From Rhodospirillaceae bacterium (GTDB taxonomy: Bacteria; Pseudomonadota; Alphaproteobacteria; UBA8366), in the NCBI GenBank assembly GCA_002722095.1, contig PBKG01000024.1, positions 186,001 through 250,000 of the forward strand: a stretch of DNA of 64,000 nt, given 5' to 3'. The position numbers were made by a program, and so were the translations under genes. Position 1 is the first letter of the stretch. The number at the start of each line of letters is the position of its first letter. A model generated the notes under the pieces. It had not been told where the DNA came from. It was given only the letters and a program-made list of their open reading frames with translations, and made no database searches. Positions 54,862 through 64,000 of this stretch are shown piece by piece.

Positions 54862-55677
54862 ATGTCCAATGAGCGCGCGCCCAAAGCACTGAAGGACTCC
54901 ATCAGGTCCGACCCGGACCAATGGACCGAGCATCTCATCGAACCGACAACACTGGAGGCCTTTTTTAAGGACTGCACAGGCATGCTCGCGACCGGATGCG
55001 GACATCGCGAACAACGTGAAATGGCCGACGCGGTAATCGGCGACATCGACGACGTTTGGGCCGCCATCGAGCCTGACCAGCCCTCATATGCCTGCCACAA
55101 AGGTTGTTCGTGGTGTTGCCATCAGAACGTAATGGTCACATTTCCGGAACTATTGAAAGTGCTCGATTTTCTCGCTGACCCACGGGAAAATCGAACACGC
55201 GATGGACTTCGGAAACACCTTGACGAACGTGCAGGAGAAATAGCGGGCAAAACATCAAACCAACGATTTGACGAACAGATTGCTTGCGCATTTCTCGAAC
55301 AAGGAAGTTGTTCGATCCATCCCGCAAGGCCACTGCAATGTCGCGGGGGCTTTTCCGAGGACGACAATTACTGCCGCGATTTGCTCGAAGATCGAGAAAC
55401 TACGCAGGACGCAATACATAATGGCGCCGAAGCCGGTAAATTTTTGCTGGCCCCCAAAATGATTTACAACAGCGCCCAACTCGCCATGGCTTCGGCACTC
55501 AAGGATGCGGAACTCGACGGGCGTGCCTATGAACTAACCATGGCAGTGGCAATACTGCTCGAATTTCTGGAGGCCGATCGGTTAGGCGAACTCACACCTG
55601 ACGATCTCTCTCCGGCAGCGCTGACCAAAATTGACGACAATTTCGCCACTCCGCCCAGCGATTCGAATAACAGATAG
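54862..55677 (+). CDS. YkgJ-family cysteine-cluster protein
   Basis: A 271-residue protein with a zinc/iron-chelating cysteine cluster: CHKGCSWCCHQNVMVT (C-x3-C-x2-C-C) at about residue 78, and later Cys at ACAFLEQGSCSIHPARPLQCRGGFS (C-x7-C ... C) before a further C in NYCRDLL. The remainder is helical. The family function is not known; a bound metal cluster is likely. It follows the GGDEF-EAL gene by 85 bases on the same strand and converges on the protease. Confidence 0.85.
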   Translation: MSNERAPKALKDSIRSDPDQWTEHLIEPTTLEAFFKDCTGMLATGCGHREQREMADAVIGDIDDVWAAIEPDQPSYACHKGCSWCCHQNVMVTFPELLKVLDFLADPRENRTRDGLRKHLDERAGEIAGKTSNQRFDEQIACAFLEQGSCSIHPARPLQCRGGFSEDDNYCRDLLEDRETTQDAIHNGAEAGKFLLAPKMIYNSAQLAMASALKDAELDGRAYELTMAVAILLEFLEADRLGELTPDDLSPAALTKIDDNFATPPSDSNNR

Positions 55678-55679
55678 TT

Positions 55680-56966
55680 TTAGCGTGCGCGTTGCCTGAG
55701 AAAGGTGAGTGCATAGTTGAGCTGGTCGTCGCCTTTTTTCTTGTCGCTCATTTTCACGACAATGTGTGGCGAAATTCCGCCATCAACCGTACTACCTTTC
55801 GGAGTCAAATATACCGCCGTCGTGAGCTTGAGTCGGTCTTCGGTCGAAAGCGGTAAAATCGTTTGCACCGAACCTTTGCCGAATGTGCGCGTACCAATTA
55901 GGGTTGCCCGCCGATGCTCTTTGAGCGCGCCGGCAACGATCTCCGCAGCCGACGCGGATCCCTTGTCGATTAGAACTACAACCGGTTTGCCTTTAGCCTC
56001 GTCTCCCGAGGTGGCGCGGTAATGACGTTCGTCCGCTCGCGAACGTGTAGAAACGATACGTCCACCGTCGAGGAAAAGATCTGCAACTTCGATGGATTGG
56101 TCGAAAAGACCGCCTGGGTTGCTTCTCAGGTCGAGAACATACCCCTTGAGGCGTCCGCCCAACTTGTTTCTTATTTCACCGATCGCATCCAGCACTTCCT
56201 CACCGGTCCGTTCAGAGAAGCGACTGACGCGGATATACCCGATATCCGGCTCGACCCGATAGCGCACGGAAGCAACCTTGATGATGGCACGCTTGATGGA
56301 CAGGTCGAAGTGCGGACGCTGCTGGCGCCGCAGCGTCAAAGTGACCACGCTGCCAGGCCGCCCTCGCAGCACCAGAACCGCATCGCGCAGTAGCATTTTG
56401 GCGAAGGATCGCCCATCGGCACTCAAAATATGATCGCCGGGCTGGACACCCGCCTTGGCTGCCGGAGTACCGTCTATTGGTGAGATGACTTCTATATAGC
56501 CCTCACCCTTGCGCACCTGTATGCCAATGCCCCCGAATTCGCCGCTGGTTTGGTCGCGCAATGCGCGCCAATGGGCATCGTCGAGATAGGCGCTATAGGG
56601 GTCGAGCGAAGAAAGCATGCCGTGAATCGCCGCTTCCACCAATACGCGAGTACGCACTTTAGCTGGATCGGGATGAGCCCGACGCATACCTTCCGCCGCT
56701 GCCGACATCAGCGATTTCTCATTCACATCGCGCACATAGTGCGTACGCACTCGATCGTAGACCCTAGTAAAGAGTGACAAATCCTCTTTCGTAAGACCCT
56801 TATGGGGAAGCTGTTTGACAGCCGGCGCTGCAGCTCGACGATATTGCGTGATATCGGTGGCTAGCCATTTACCAGCGGCATCGCTCTCCGGCCTTACGGA
56901 AGACGCATCGCAGCCAATAATCAGGATGCAAATTCCCGCGGTCAGAAACGCGCGTGCAATCTTCAT
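55680..56966 (-). CDS. S41-family C-terminal processing protease (CtpA-like) lipoprotein
   Basis: A 428-residue serine protease. Start ATG 56966 begins a lipoprotein signal with lipobox ICILIIGC (residue 19), so it is anchored in the envelope. A PDZ domain (GEFGGIGIQVRKGEGYIEVI, GDHILSADGRSFA) precedes the S41 catalytic part, with Ser in DKGSASAAEIVAGALKEH and Lys in TFGKGSVQTILPL. It degrades or trims periplasmic proteins. A further start 33 bases upstream is in frame. Monocistronic. Confidence 0.9.
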   Translation of the reverse strand: MKIARAFLTAGICILIIGCDASSVRPESDAAGKWLATDITQYRRAAAPAVKQLPHKGLTKEDLSLFTRVYDRVRTHYVRDVNEKSLMSAAAEGMRRAHPDPAKVRTRVLVEAAIHGMLSSLDPYSAYLDDAHWRALRDQTSGEFGGIGIQVRKGEGYIEVISPIDGTPAAKAGVQPGDHILSADGRSFAKMLLRDAVLVLRGRPGSVVTLTLRRQQRPHFDLSIKRAIIKVASVRYRVEPDIGYIRVSRFSERTGEEVLDAIGEIRNKLGGRLKGYVLDLRSNPGGLFDQSIEVADLFLDGGRIVSTRSRADERHYRATSGDEAKGKPVVVLIDKGSASAAEIVAGALKEHRRATLIGTRTFGKGSVQTILPLSTEDRLKLTTAVYLTPKGSTVDGGISPHIVVKMSDKKKGDDQLNYALTFLRQRAR

Positions 56967-57140
56967 CAGCTTCACCTGATCCTTTCCCGAAATCGGCACG
57001 AACTTTATCGTGAGAGCCCTGTAGATACCAGTTTCATGGGATTTGCCCCAGCCTCCGTAATATACATCTCCGGGAGCTTGATTTAAGGCAATAAAGAAGA
57101 TTAGGGTCCGCGCCTACGGCAAAACTTCGAGGTCGTGAAA

Positions 57141-58313
57141 ATGCTAAATTGGCTGAAATCCGCGATTAAAACGACGTTGTTAATGGCTCTGAGTTTCCTT
57201 TTGGTGTTGGAAATTTTTAGCGTCATTGCAACGCGGCTATTCGATTTACCTGCTAATTTGCCTAACTTCGAGGTTCCCACCTTCAAACCTTTTTGGGCCG
57301 ATCTAAGCCCGATTTGGGGCGTCTGGCATGCGCCGAATTCGCGATACGACCACGTGCGCAAATGTTACCGCGCAGCCTATTCCGCAAATTCCCATGGTAT
57401 GCGCGATCGCGAACGCGATTTCGCAAGCGACAAAAAACGTATTCTGGTCTTGGGTGATTCTTTCACCGAAGGGTTTGGCCTCAATGATCACGAACGCTGG
57501 ACCAATATGCTTGAGACCAGCACTGGCATCCCTCATTTGAATTTTGTAAATGGGGGAAATTTTGGCCCGACCCAATATCTCTTGCTGTATGAGAACTTGG
57601 CAAAAAAATTTAGCCACGACGGCATTATCATTGGGTTTTTTCCCGGTAATGATTTTCTCGACGACAGCCCGAAATTCGGTCATGCGGCGTTTGGCCATCG
57701 ATACCGACCATATTTGGCGGAAAAAGACGGGGCCTACGAACTCTATTATTTTAACAAGGATGAATTAGGCGACGCGCCCGAACGGCAAAAGAAAAAATCG
57801 CTTTCCCGTGGCATCCGGCAAATCTTCCGGAATTTCACCCATTCGGTAAATGTCGTCGAATATGTAATCGGTCTCGTCCGGCAGTGGACGGGAGCGAAAA
57901 TCCACAGCCGCAAATTCATCTTTAATTATTCAGGCTATGCGGATTACACCGACGCGGATTGGCGGCGTTTCACCTATATTTTCTCACGGCTGCGAAAAGC
58001 CGCGGGAACACGGCCGATACTGATCGTATTGATTCCCCGACCCGGAGACTTTGCTTATTTGCGCAAGGGCAGGAAGTTTAAACTCCCGAGTGATCTCAAG
58101 ACCCTAATTGCGAAACACCCAAACACCAGTGTGCTGGATTTATTGCCGGTTTTTCCCGAGACAGAGGACTGGAAACGCTACTATCAAATTTGCGACGGGC
58201 ACTGGACACCGCTCGCCAACCGAATAGCTGCGGACAAAATCCAAGCAGATACATTTTATCGTGCGCTGGAGTCTTATTATCGGACCCGAGTACCTACGCG
58301 ACCAACCCAATAA
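57141..58313 (+). CDS. SGNH/GDSL-like hydrolase with N-terminal membrane helix
   Basis: A 390-residue protein. N-terminal helix (LLMALSFLLVLEIFSVIA) anchors or exports it. Then a SGNH-type hydrolase: LVLGDSFTEGFGLN (Ser about residue 109), FVNGGNFGPTQ, FFPGNDFLDD, and the final His in ICDGHWTPLANR. Family members deacetylate or hydrolyse lipids or glycans. Start: ATG 57141 is eight bases from GAGG; GTG 57135 is six bases earlier. It is not obviously linked to neighbours. Confidence 0.83.
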   Translation: MLNWLKSAIKTTLLMALSFLLVLEIFSVIATRLFDLPANLPNFEVPTFKPFWADLSPIWGVWHAPNSRYDHVRKCYRAAYSANSHGMRDRERDFASDKKRILVLGDSFTEGFGLNDHERWTNMLETSTGIPHLNFVNGGNFGPTQYLLLYENLAKKFSHDGIIIGFFPGNDFLDDSPKFGHAAFGHRYRPYLAEKDGAYELYYFNKDELGDAPERQKKKSLSRGIRQIFRNFTHSVNVVEYVIGLVRQWTGAKIHSRKFIFNYSGYADYTDADWRRFTYIFSRLRKAAGTRPILIVLIPRPGDFAYLRKGRKFKLPSDLKTLIAKHPNTSVLDLLPVFPETEDWKRYYQICDGHWTPLANRIAADKIQADTFYRALESYYRTRVPTRPTQ

Positions 58314-58474
58314 GACCTTGAAAACGTGAGCTCAAATAACAAAATTTCAACCATCCTCCATGGCGATGCGGCATTAAATCTGTTATGGTGCGACGAGCGA
58401 GCTGAGTGATAGTGACTGAAAACATAGGGCACGAATTGTGTTCCAGACACCCTGAATACGAGTAGGAGATAACG

Positions 58475-59538
58475 GTGCGGAATAACGCTTCGAATATTGG
58501 AGGAATGCTTCGCCTCGCTACAATCGCTGGCACTTTTGCGGTCTCCACTGCCGCAACGGCCATGGCAGCCCCTGCGGCCTCGCCGACAGATACGCCAAAC
58601 GCCGCTTACAAAGGTATCGACCGAACAATCTCGGTTGCGCAAGCGAATACAGATACCCTGGCAAAGTTTAACCGCGACCTAAAGGAAGCCGAACGAGGCT
58701 TAGCGCGAGGTCAAAACAATGTCGGGCGCGCGTATATGAACGGGCGCGGCGTAAACCGTGATTACAAGAAAGCGCGAGAATGGTTCGACAAAGCCGCCGC
58801 GCAGAATTACATGTTCGCGTTTTACAATATCGGCGAGCTTTATTCCCGTGGATGGGGCGAGAAAAAAGATTTTATCAAAGCGAAAGAGTTCTATCTCAAA
58901 TCCGCCGCTTGGGCGGTTTCGGGCTGAAACGCGACAATAACGAAGCCTACAAGTGGTTCACCAAAGCGGCGGAACGTGGCAATCCCCTGGCTTTAAACAG
59001 ATTAGGCCGAATGACCGAACGCGGTCGCGGCACCAAACCTGACCCAGCTAAAGCATTCGAATTTTTCACCAAGGCCGCAGCGAAACAGGACCGTCGCGCC
59101 TATTACAATGTGGGTCGGATGTATTTCAAGGGTTCCGGTGTCAAAAAAGATCTTAAAAAAGCGGAAGAATGGTACGTCAAAGCCGCCGAAGAATTCGAAC
59201 GGCGAGCGCAAAACATGATGGGGATTTTCCGTCAACGCGGGTACAACGGAGACAAGGATCCTCTGACTGCCGCGATCTGGTACAAGCGGGCCGCTGATCA
59301 GGGCTATCATATTTCACAGTCCAACCTCGCAGGTATGTACGAAACAGGGCTTGGGCTGAAGAAGGATTTGGGTAAGGCCTACTTTTGGTACAGCTTGGCT
59401 GCGAAACGGGGCAACAAGAGGGCTGCCGGCAAAAAGCTGGATATCGGCTCCTCATTGTCACCGGGCGAACTCAAAAAGCAGGAAATTCTTGTAAAAACCT
59501 GGAAGCGCAAAAAACCTAAACGACGAAAGAAGAAGTAG
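58475..59538 (+). pseudogene. exported Sel1-repeat protein, interrupted by a frameshift
   Basis: Two frames of one gene. Frame one (58475-58927) has a ribosome-binding site (AGGAG), GTG start, signal peptide (LATIAGTFAVSTAATAMAAP) and Sel1 repeats (ARGQNNVGRAYMNGRGVNRD), then ends prematurely AAWAVSG-stop. The -1 frame continues from there as LGGFGLKRDNNEAYKWFTKAA and further Sel1 repeats to 59538. At the junction (58901-58925) the expected repeat middle, about 14 residues, is missing; a deletion of about 43 bases would explain both the loss and the shift. Each half is otherwise well preserved, so the damage is recent or an assembly error. Confidence 0.8.
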
Positions 59539-59569
59539 GCGTTCGTATGGTTGCGTATACAAAGCTGCT

Positions 59570-60994
59570 TTGAGACTTTCACGGCAACCATCGCTTTCAG
59601 TTCCGGCGCGCTTTGCCCGGTATTCGCATTTCTTTCCGAATTTCCTTGCCGCAATCGCAGCAATGGCCCTGTTGCTCGTAGGCACCGCCGCAAATGCGCA
59701 GCCAGCAAAATCCAAGGGCGAAATTTTTCGTAAGCACAAGGGAATTACATTCTTTGCCCAACCGCCGCTCAAGGGGGTGCGCTACGACACCCCAAACATG
59801 CCAGCGGCCAAAGGACTTGCGAAGCTGATCCGGTCCATCGACCTCATCTACAAGAGATTACCAAAATCGCTGATCGCCATCGAACGGCTGAAAAAGGCCG
59901 GCGACGTCTATATTGGGTACATCCCGGGGGCGCTGGAGAAGCGCCTATCGGCGTCGGTTCGAGTTGCAATTTACGCACCCGACTATTTCAAGCAACAAGG
60001 TGCCCGCCGCCGCTTCGTTATTATTGTCGGCCGCCACGGCATCAAATGGCCGCTAAAGCAGATGACCGCCGTTATGGTGCATGAGATCGCCGGTCATGGA
60101 ATCCAGGATTTGGAAGGGCGCCTCGACAAGATGCGCACTGTCGATGCGGAATGCGAAGCTTGGTTGCTAGAGGAATACGCAAATCAGCGTTTCGGCTTCG
60201 ATAAGAAGCAACGCAAGATGATCAACTTTCGCAAACAACTCGAACTGCAATACTGCAAACCGTTTAAGGCCTATGTTAGCAAAAACAAACCGAAAATTTT
60301 GAAGGCCTGGAATCGGCTAAACCCGCAAGTTTTTACCGTCCTTTCCGCATTTCCGTCCTATCTGGCTCATCTCCGTAATACCGGTGCCCTCAAACGCGAA
60401 AAAGATCTGACCCAAAAGCTTCAAAACGAAGCTCTCGACAAATCCATGAAAACCGCCAAACCGGCGGAAGCCTATAAGATGGGCAAGCGGTTATGGACTG
60501 GCGACGTCAGTTTGCCTCAGAACAAACCGAAAGCGGTCGAATGGATCAAACATGCGGCAAAAGGCGGGCACACCGAAGCACAGTACACGCTTGGACATTT
60601 CTATCAGACAGGTCAAACCGGCAAGCGCGACTACCGCAACGCGTTCAGATGGTATCAGCAAGCGTCAGCCGCCGGACATAAGGGCGCGCGCACTCGATTG
60701 GCGGTAATGTATCTAACCGGCAAGGGTACCAAATTAGACAAACGACAGGGTTTGAGCCTCCTGTTGAAGACTGCCAACCAGAGCTTCGTCCCGGCCCAAC
60801 GGTCCCTTGGCTTCCTCTATAAGGACGGTATCGGCGTCAACAAGGATCCGGTCAACGCTTATGTCTGGCTGTCTCGGGCCGCGAGCCAAGGGGACGCCAA
60901 ATCCAAGAAACAATTGCTCGACTTGCAAAAGAGTATTACCGCGGAACAACGTGCAGAGGCCGAAGCACGCCTGAAATCCAGTAATAAACGCTGA
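59570..60994 (+). CDS. exported protein with HExxxH motif and C-terminal Sel1 repeats
   Basis: A 474-residue protein. A signal segment (FLAAIAAMALLLVGTAANAQ) suggests export. Residues about 60-240 form an unrecognised domain containing VMVHEIAGHGIQDLEGRL, a H-E-x-x-x-H arrangement, then TVDAECEAWLLEEYANQRF with acidic residues 20 or so further on. That would fit a zinc metal site of a protease-like fold, but the spacing is not the standard HExxH. Residues about 300-450 are four Sel1 repeats (AKGGHTEAQYTLGHFYQTGQ). TTG start at 59570 is likely. It directly follows the damaged Sel1 gene. Confidence 0.75.
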   Translation: MRLSRQPSLSVPARFARYSHFFPNFLAAIAAMALLLVGTAANAQPAKSKGEIFRKHKGITFFAQPPLKGVRYDTPNMPAAKGLAKLIRSIDLIYKRLPKSLIAIERLKKAGDVYIGYIPGALEKRLSASVRVAIYAPDYFKQQGARRRFVIIVGRHGIKWPLKQMTAVMVHEIAGHGIQDLEGRLDKMRTVDAECEAWLLEEYANQRFGFDKKQRKMINFRKQLELQYCKPFKAYVSKNKPKILKAWNRLNPQVFTVLSAFPSYLAHLRNTGALKREKDLTQKLQNEALDKSMKTAKPAEAYKMGKRLWTGDVSLPQNKPKAVEWIKHAAKGGHTEAQYTLGHFYQTGQTGKRDYRNAFRWYQQASAAGHKGARTRLAVMYLTGKGTKLDKRQGLSLLLKTANQSFVPAQRSLGFLYKDGIGVNKDPVNAYVWLSRAASQGDAKSKKQLLDLQKSITAEQRAEAEARLKSSNKR

Positions 60995-61117
60995 TTTTTT
61001 GCGAACTGCGCCCGCAACGACCGAGGGGCATGGTCTTGCGCCCTAAACATGTCTATGGTGGCTCCGCTTTATAATCCTGTATTAGCGAATGCAGCACATT
61101 TTGGGGAGGAATGGGCC

Positions 61118-62752
61118 ATGAATGGTGGCGAAGTTCTTGTTGATGTCATGTTGTCCCGCGATGTGGACACGATTTTTTTCGTACCCGGCGGCACCAACAC
61201 CACGGTAATGGAAGCGCTCAGTCGCAATCAAAACAAAATTCGCGCGGTACCCACCCGGCTCGAATCATCCGCTGCCTTTGCCTGCGACGCCTACGCTAAA
61301 TTCAAGAAGAAACCTGCCTGCATGTTGGCCAGCCGCGCGCCCGGCGCCTGCAATGCCACCGTCGGCATTCACAATGCCATGCAGGCCTCGCGCCCAATGG
61401 TGTTCTTCATTTCGAATATCCCAAAGCCCCAACAGGGCCGCGAGGCATTTCAGGAAGTTAATTACCATTTGATGTACAAACCCATCGCCAAAGCGGTATT
61501 CGACGTTCATTCCTTCAACGAATTAGCCGACGTTACAGCGCGCGCGCTCGATTTGTCGGTCAGCGGCCGCCCGGGACCCGTGGTCGTCGCCGTATCGAAG
61601 GACATACTGGATGGGCCGGAAGGAGAGCCTGCAATTCCCGTTATGCCAGCTCCGGTCCGAGTAGGCGCCGACGCGGAAGCAATCGATGAGGCAGTTAAAC
61701 TGATCGATGCGGCAAAGCACCCGATTGTCATCTCAGGCGAAATGGTGAGCTGGGAATCCGCTTTCGACGAGCTTACCGAATTCGCCGACGCCAGTGGGGT
61801 CGGTGTTTTGACCGCCTATCGCCAACAGGACACATTCCCGAGCGATCACGCTGCCAATTTCGGCCATCTGTCGATCAACCGTCTTCCGTACCAGGAAGCC
61901 GCGCTAGCGGATTGTGATTTGTTGATTTCCATCGGAAACCGCTTGGATAGTGTCACGGTCGACGATTACACGATGATCCGGCCCGATCAAAAACTGATCA
62001 TGGTCTATCCCGAGCCATCGGAGTTCTCGCAAGTTCAATGTGATGTCGCCATCGGCTCGAATGTCACCCCGGCATTGAAAGCACTGACCGAAAAGGTCGG
62101 TAAGCCGTCGAAGGATCGGCTCGCCTGGCGCGATAACGTGCATGCGGAAGATGTCGAGTTCGCGAAGCCCGGGGAAGTCGAAATCCAGGGCGACGTCGAC
62201 ATGGCCCAGGTAATTTCCCATTTCATCGATACGGTTCCGAACGACTGCATTAACATTTCAGACGCCGGTACTTTCGGCCGTTGGATAGCGCGTTATTACC
62301 GCTTCAACCAACCGGACATTGAGTCTTCACCGGTATCCGGTTCGATGGGATATGGCGTGCCAGGTGGAATAGGTGCACAGGTCGCCAAACCCGATGCAAC
62401 GGTCTTTGTTTGGGTTGGTGACGGTGGATTCACGATGACTGGGCATGAATGTGCTGCCGTTATGCAGGCGGATCTACCGGTTAAGGTTATCATTTGCGAC
62501 AACAGTGCCTGGGGTTCGATTCTGACCCATCAGCAGAAACGGTTCGGAGAAGACTTCAACTACGGCACCATGCTCGACAGTCCGGATTTCGCCAAACTCG
62601 GCGAGGGTTACGGCATGGCAAGCTTCAAAGTCACCAAGACCGAAGAGTTTCCCGATGCGCTTGCGGGCGCCATAGAACATGACGGAGCGGCGATGATCCA
62701 TTTGGTCCTCGATAGCCGCGACGTCTCGCCCTTTACCGGCAGCGCCCGGTAG
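61118..62752 (+). CDS. thiamine-diphosphate enzyme of the acetolactate-synthase family
   Basis: About 544 residues, all three ThDP-enzyme domains. Pyr domain with the activating Glu in PTRLESSAAFACDAY; central domain with AKHPIVISGEMVSWES; PP domain with WVGDGGFTMTGHECAAVMQADLPVKVIICDNSAWG (GDG...N). The absence of IlvB-specific context argues for a decarboxylase or benzoylformate/oxalyl-type enzyme, not established here. Start ATG 61118 is seven bases after GGGGAGGA; the frame upstream to 61049 is unlikely. Followed by two EamA-type exporters, perhaps linked. Confidence 0.88.
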   Translation: MNGGEVLVDVMLSRDVDTIFFVPGGTNTTVMEALSRNQNKIRAVPTRLESSAAFACDAYAKFKKKPACMLASRAPGACNATVGIHNAMQASRPMVFFISNIPKPQQGREAFQEVNYHLMYKPIAKAVFDVHSFNELADVTARALDLSVSGRPGPVVVAVSKDILDGPEGEPAIPVMPAPVRVGADAEAIDEAVKLIDAAKHPIVISGEMVSWESAFDELTEFADASGVGVLTAYRQQDTFPSDHAANFGHLSINRLPYQEAALADCDLLISIGNRLDSVTVDDYTMIRPDQKLIMVYPEPSEFSQVQCDVAIGSNVTPALKALTEKVGKPSKDRLAWRDNVHAEDVEFAKPGEVEIQGDVDMAQVISHFIDTVPNDCINISDAGTFGRWIARYYRFNQPDIESSPVSGSMGYGVPGGIGAQVAKPDATVFVWVGDGGFTMTGHECAAVMQADLPVKVIICDNSAWGSILTHQQKRFGEDFNYGTMLDSPDFAKLGEGYGMASFKVTKTEEFPDALAGAIEHDGAAMIHLVLDSRDVSPFTGSAR

Positions 62753-62763
62753 ACTCGGCCCAG

Positions 62764-63633
62764 GTGTCCGAACCAGGAAACGATGCCTGGAAGGGCATCG
62801 CTTTGATGATATTAGGCGCCGGACTGGTCATCAGTTGCGACGTGCTGTCCAAGCTGCTGACCGTGAATTATCCGGTCGAACAAGTGCTGGGGCTCCGCCA
62901 ACTGATTGCCACCATTCCTTTGGTCTTGTTCGCTGTCTTCCATGCCGGCCTTGCAACATTGAAGGCCGTAAATCTGCCCGGCCAACTCATACGCGGCGTG
63001 TTGTTTTGCGCAGCCACTTGGCTCGTCATCCTCAGCGTCAAATATCTCCCGCTACCAACAGTCAATGCGATCGGATTTAGTGCGCCGGTTTTGGTCGCCG
63101 CCTTATCGATACCCGCCTTGAAGGAAAGTGTCGGCCTGCCCCGTTGGCTCGCCATACTAACTGGGTTCGCCGGTGTTTTACTGATCGTACGTCCGGGAGG
63201 TGCGTCCTTTGCGTGGGTCCTGTTGCTACCGGTCGGGCTCGCCATTTGTAACGGCGTGCGGGACGTCTTCACCCGGAGCTTGACCAAGACGGAATCCTCC
63301 GTCGGCATGTTGTTCTGGTCATCGCTGGTGGTCCTGGCCATTAGCCTTCCGACCGCGCCCTTTACCTGGACAGCGCTGGATGCGGAAGGGGCGAAATTAT
63401 TCGTTCTGTCGGGGCTGCTATATGCGGCGGCACATGTCGCCATGATCGAAGCCTTCCGATTCGGCCGCGCGGCCGCCATTTCGGGCTATCGATATTCGTC
63501 GCTAATTTGGTCGGTCATGTTCGCCTATTTGATTTGGGACCATGTACCGGATCTATTTGTATTCATCGGCATGGCGATGATTGCCGGCAGCAGTCTATTC
63601 ATGCTGCGTCAGGAGGTTCGCCATGGCGCCTGA
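62764..63633 (+). CDS. DMT-superfamily (EamA) transporter
   Basis: A 289-residue protein with ten hydrophobic helices and the two EamA halves: VLGLRQLIATIPLVLFAVFH and WLVILSVKYLPLPTVNAIGFSAPVLVAAL in the first, VGMLFWSSLVVLAISLPTAPF and GRAAAISGYRYSSLIWSVMF in the second. Metabolite export is the usual role. GTG start at 62764 is 11 bases after the ThDP enzyme stop. Overlaps the next exporter gene by 11 bases, so they are co-translated. Confidence 0.9.
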   Translation: MSEPGNDAWKGIALMILGAGLVISCDVLSKLLTVNYPVEQVLGLRQLIATIPLVLFAVFHAGLATLKAVNLPGQLIRGVLFCAATWLVILSVKYLPLPTVNAIGFSAPVLVAALSIPALKESVGLPRWLAILTGFAGVLLIVRPGGASFAWVLLLPVGLAICNGVRDVFTRSLTKTESSVGMLFWSSLVVLAISLPTAPFTWTALDAEGAKLFVLSGLLYAAAHVAMIEAFRFGRAAAISGYRYSSLIWSVMFAYLIWDHVPDLFVFIGMAMIAGSSLFMLRQEVRHGA

Positions 63634-64000
63634 ACGCGTGACGGACAACGTTCGCGGCATTTGGCTGATGATTGTCGGCTCGGCCGTATTGGTCACCAAC
63701 GACGCGGTAACCAAACATCTCACCGAAAGCTTTCCCATATGGCAGATCCTCACCCTGCGCCATATCGCGGCAATCGGCGTAATCCTGCTTTACGCCCACT
63801 ACGTCACCGGCTGGGATGCTTTGAAGGTCGGCCATTGGCCATCGCAGTTTATCCGTGGTTTCACTTTCATCGGGACCACATTTCTCGTCACCCTAAGCCT
63901 GTCGCTGCTGCCGCTGGCGACCTTTACCGCAATTGTCTTTTCGGGGCCTTTCTTCGTCGCTGCCCTTTCGGTACCGATGCTTGGCGAGAGTGTTGGTTGG
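63623..64000 (+). CDS. DMT-superfamily (EamA) transporter, 3' partial
   Basis: Open reading frame from ATG 63623 (AGGAGG eight bases upstream) to the window edge: MAPERVTDNVRGIWLMIVGS then WQILTLRHIAAIGVILLYAH and FIGTTFLVTLSLSLLPLATF. It is a paralogue of the preceding transporter, and the tandem arrangement suggests a duplicated or heteromeric exporter. The 3' end lies outside the window. Confidence 0.88.
   Translation, partial: MAPERVTDNVRGIWLMIVGSAVLVTNDAVTKHLTESFPIWQILTLRHIAAIGVILLYAHYVTGWDALKVGHWPSQFIRGFTFIGTTFLVTLSLSLLPLATFTAIVFSGPFFVAALSVPMLGESVGW

Overview
The window is a gene-dense stretch (about 57% G+C by eye) of a bacterial chromosome, almost certainly from an alphaproteobacterium of the Rhodospirillales type. 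The evidence is the three-part proton-translocating transhydrogenase (split alpha subunit), a DUF1013/TrcR-type cell-cycle regulator beside a DUF1192 protein, COQ9, DUF465 and DUF1127 small proteins, an alphaproteobacterial form of S21, cysteine-free L31, and a sigma-32/ROSE-type arrangement in front of a small heat-shock gene. No tRNA, rRNA, CRISPR array, insertion sequence or phage gene was seen. No gene-free stretch exceeds about 240 bases.

Layout. 1-9.7 kb is mainly housekeeping: pntAB/pntB, a DUF1127 protein, a DUF3179 protein, rpsU (with an apparent AUC start), def-COQ9, a membrane-tailed glutathione transferase, purE-purK, a SPINDLY-type glycosyltransferase, and two divergent DUF465 genes. 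9.8-16 kb carries acyl-CoA metabolism (a CaiB-type CoA-transferase, an acyl-CoA synthetase, propionyl-CoA synthetase) and trcR/DUF1192. 16-18.3 kb holds a hydrolase-thioesterase pair, hsp20 with its control region, and rpmE. 18.3-32.2 kb is a catabolic region: M20 amidohydrolase, luciferase-like oxidoreductase, two tandem SDRs, TauD-type dioxygenases, a split MaoC-type dehydratase, a two-subunit ThDP enzyme, a cupin, a rhodanese-ChrB/ChrA chromate pair and a CitE-like lyase. Inside it sits a very AT-rich membrane-protein gene (26.0-26.85 kb) that looks foreign.

32.3-39.4 kb is envelope and translation: an MsbA-like ABC exporter, a MotA-like/MotB-like pair with a proline-rich OmpA-domain partner, an inositol monophosphatase-family gene and efp. 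39.5-46.9 kb has thiE, three more TauD-type dioxygenases (one lacking the distal iron-binding histidine), a sulfotransferase-TPR-glycosyltransferase fusion and two tandem HpcH/HpaI aldolases. 46.9-64 kb is mixed: FkbM methyltransferase, MAPEG protein, rpmJ, a methyltransferase, a second CaiB enzyme, a fused SpmA-SpmB protein, a PAS-GGDEF-EAL protein, a cysteine-cluster protein, a CtpA-like protease, an SGNH protein, two Sel1-repeat genes (the first frameshifted), a three-domain ThDP enzyme and two DMT exporters, the second cut by the window edge.

How it fits together. The repeated theme is small-molecule catabolism by duplicated enzymes: six TauD/TfdA dioxygenases, three HpcH/HpaI or CitE-type C-C lyases, two ThDP lyase systems, two CaiB CoA-transferases, two AMP-forming ligases and two SDRs. 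This suggests a heterotroph oxidising diverse organic acids or sulfonates, but no substrate can be read from the sequence. The most novel points are the His-to-Tyr dioxygenase, the three-domain sulfotransferase fusion, the stator-like trio, the AT-rich chimeric membrane gene, the HExxxH/Sel1 protein, and several RNA-level control elements.
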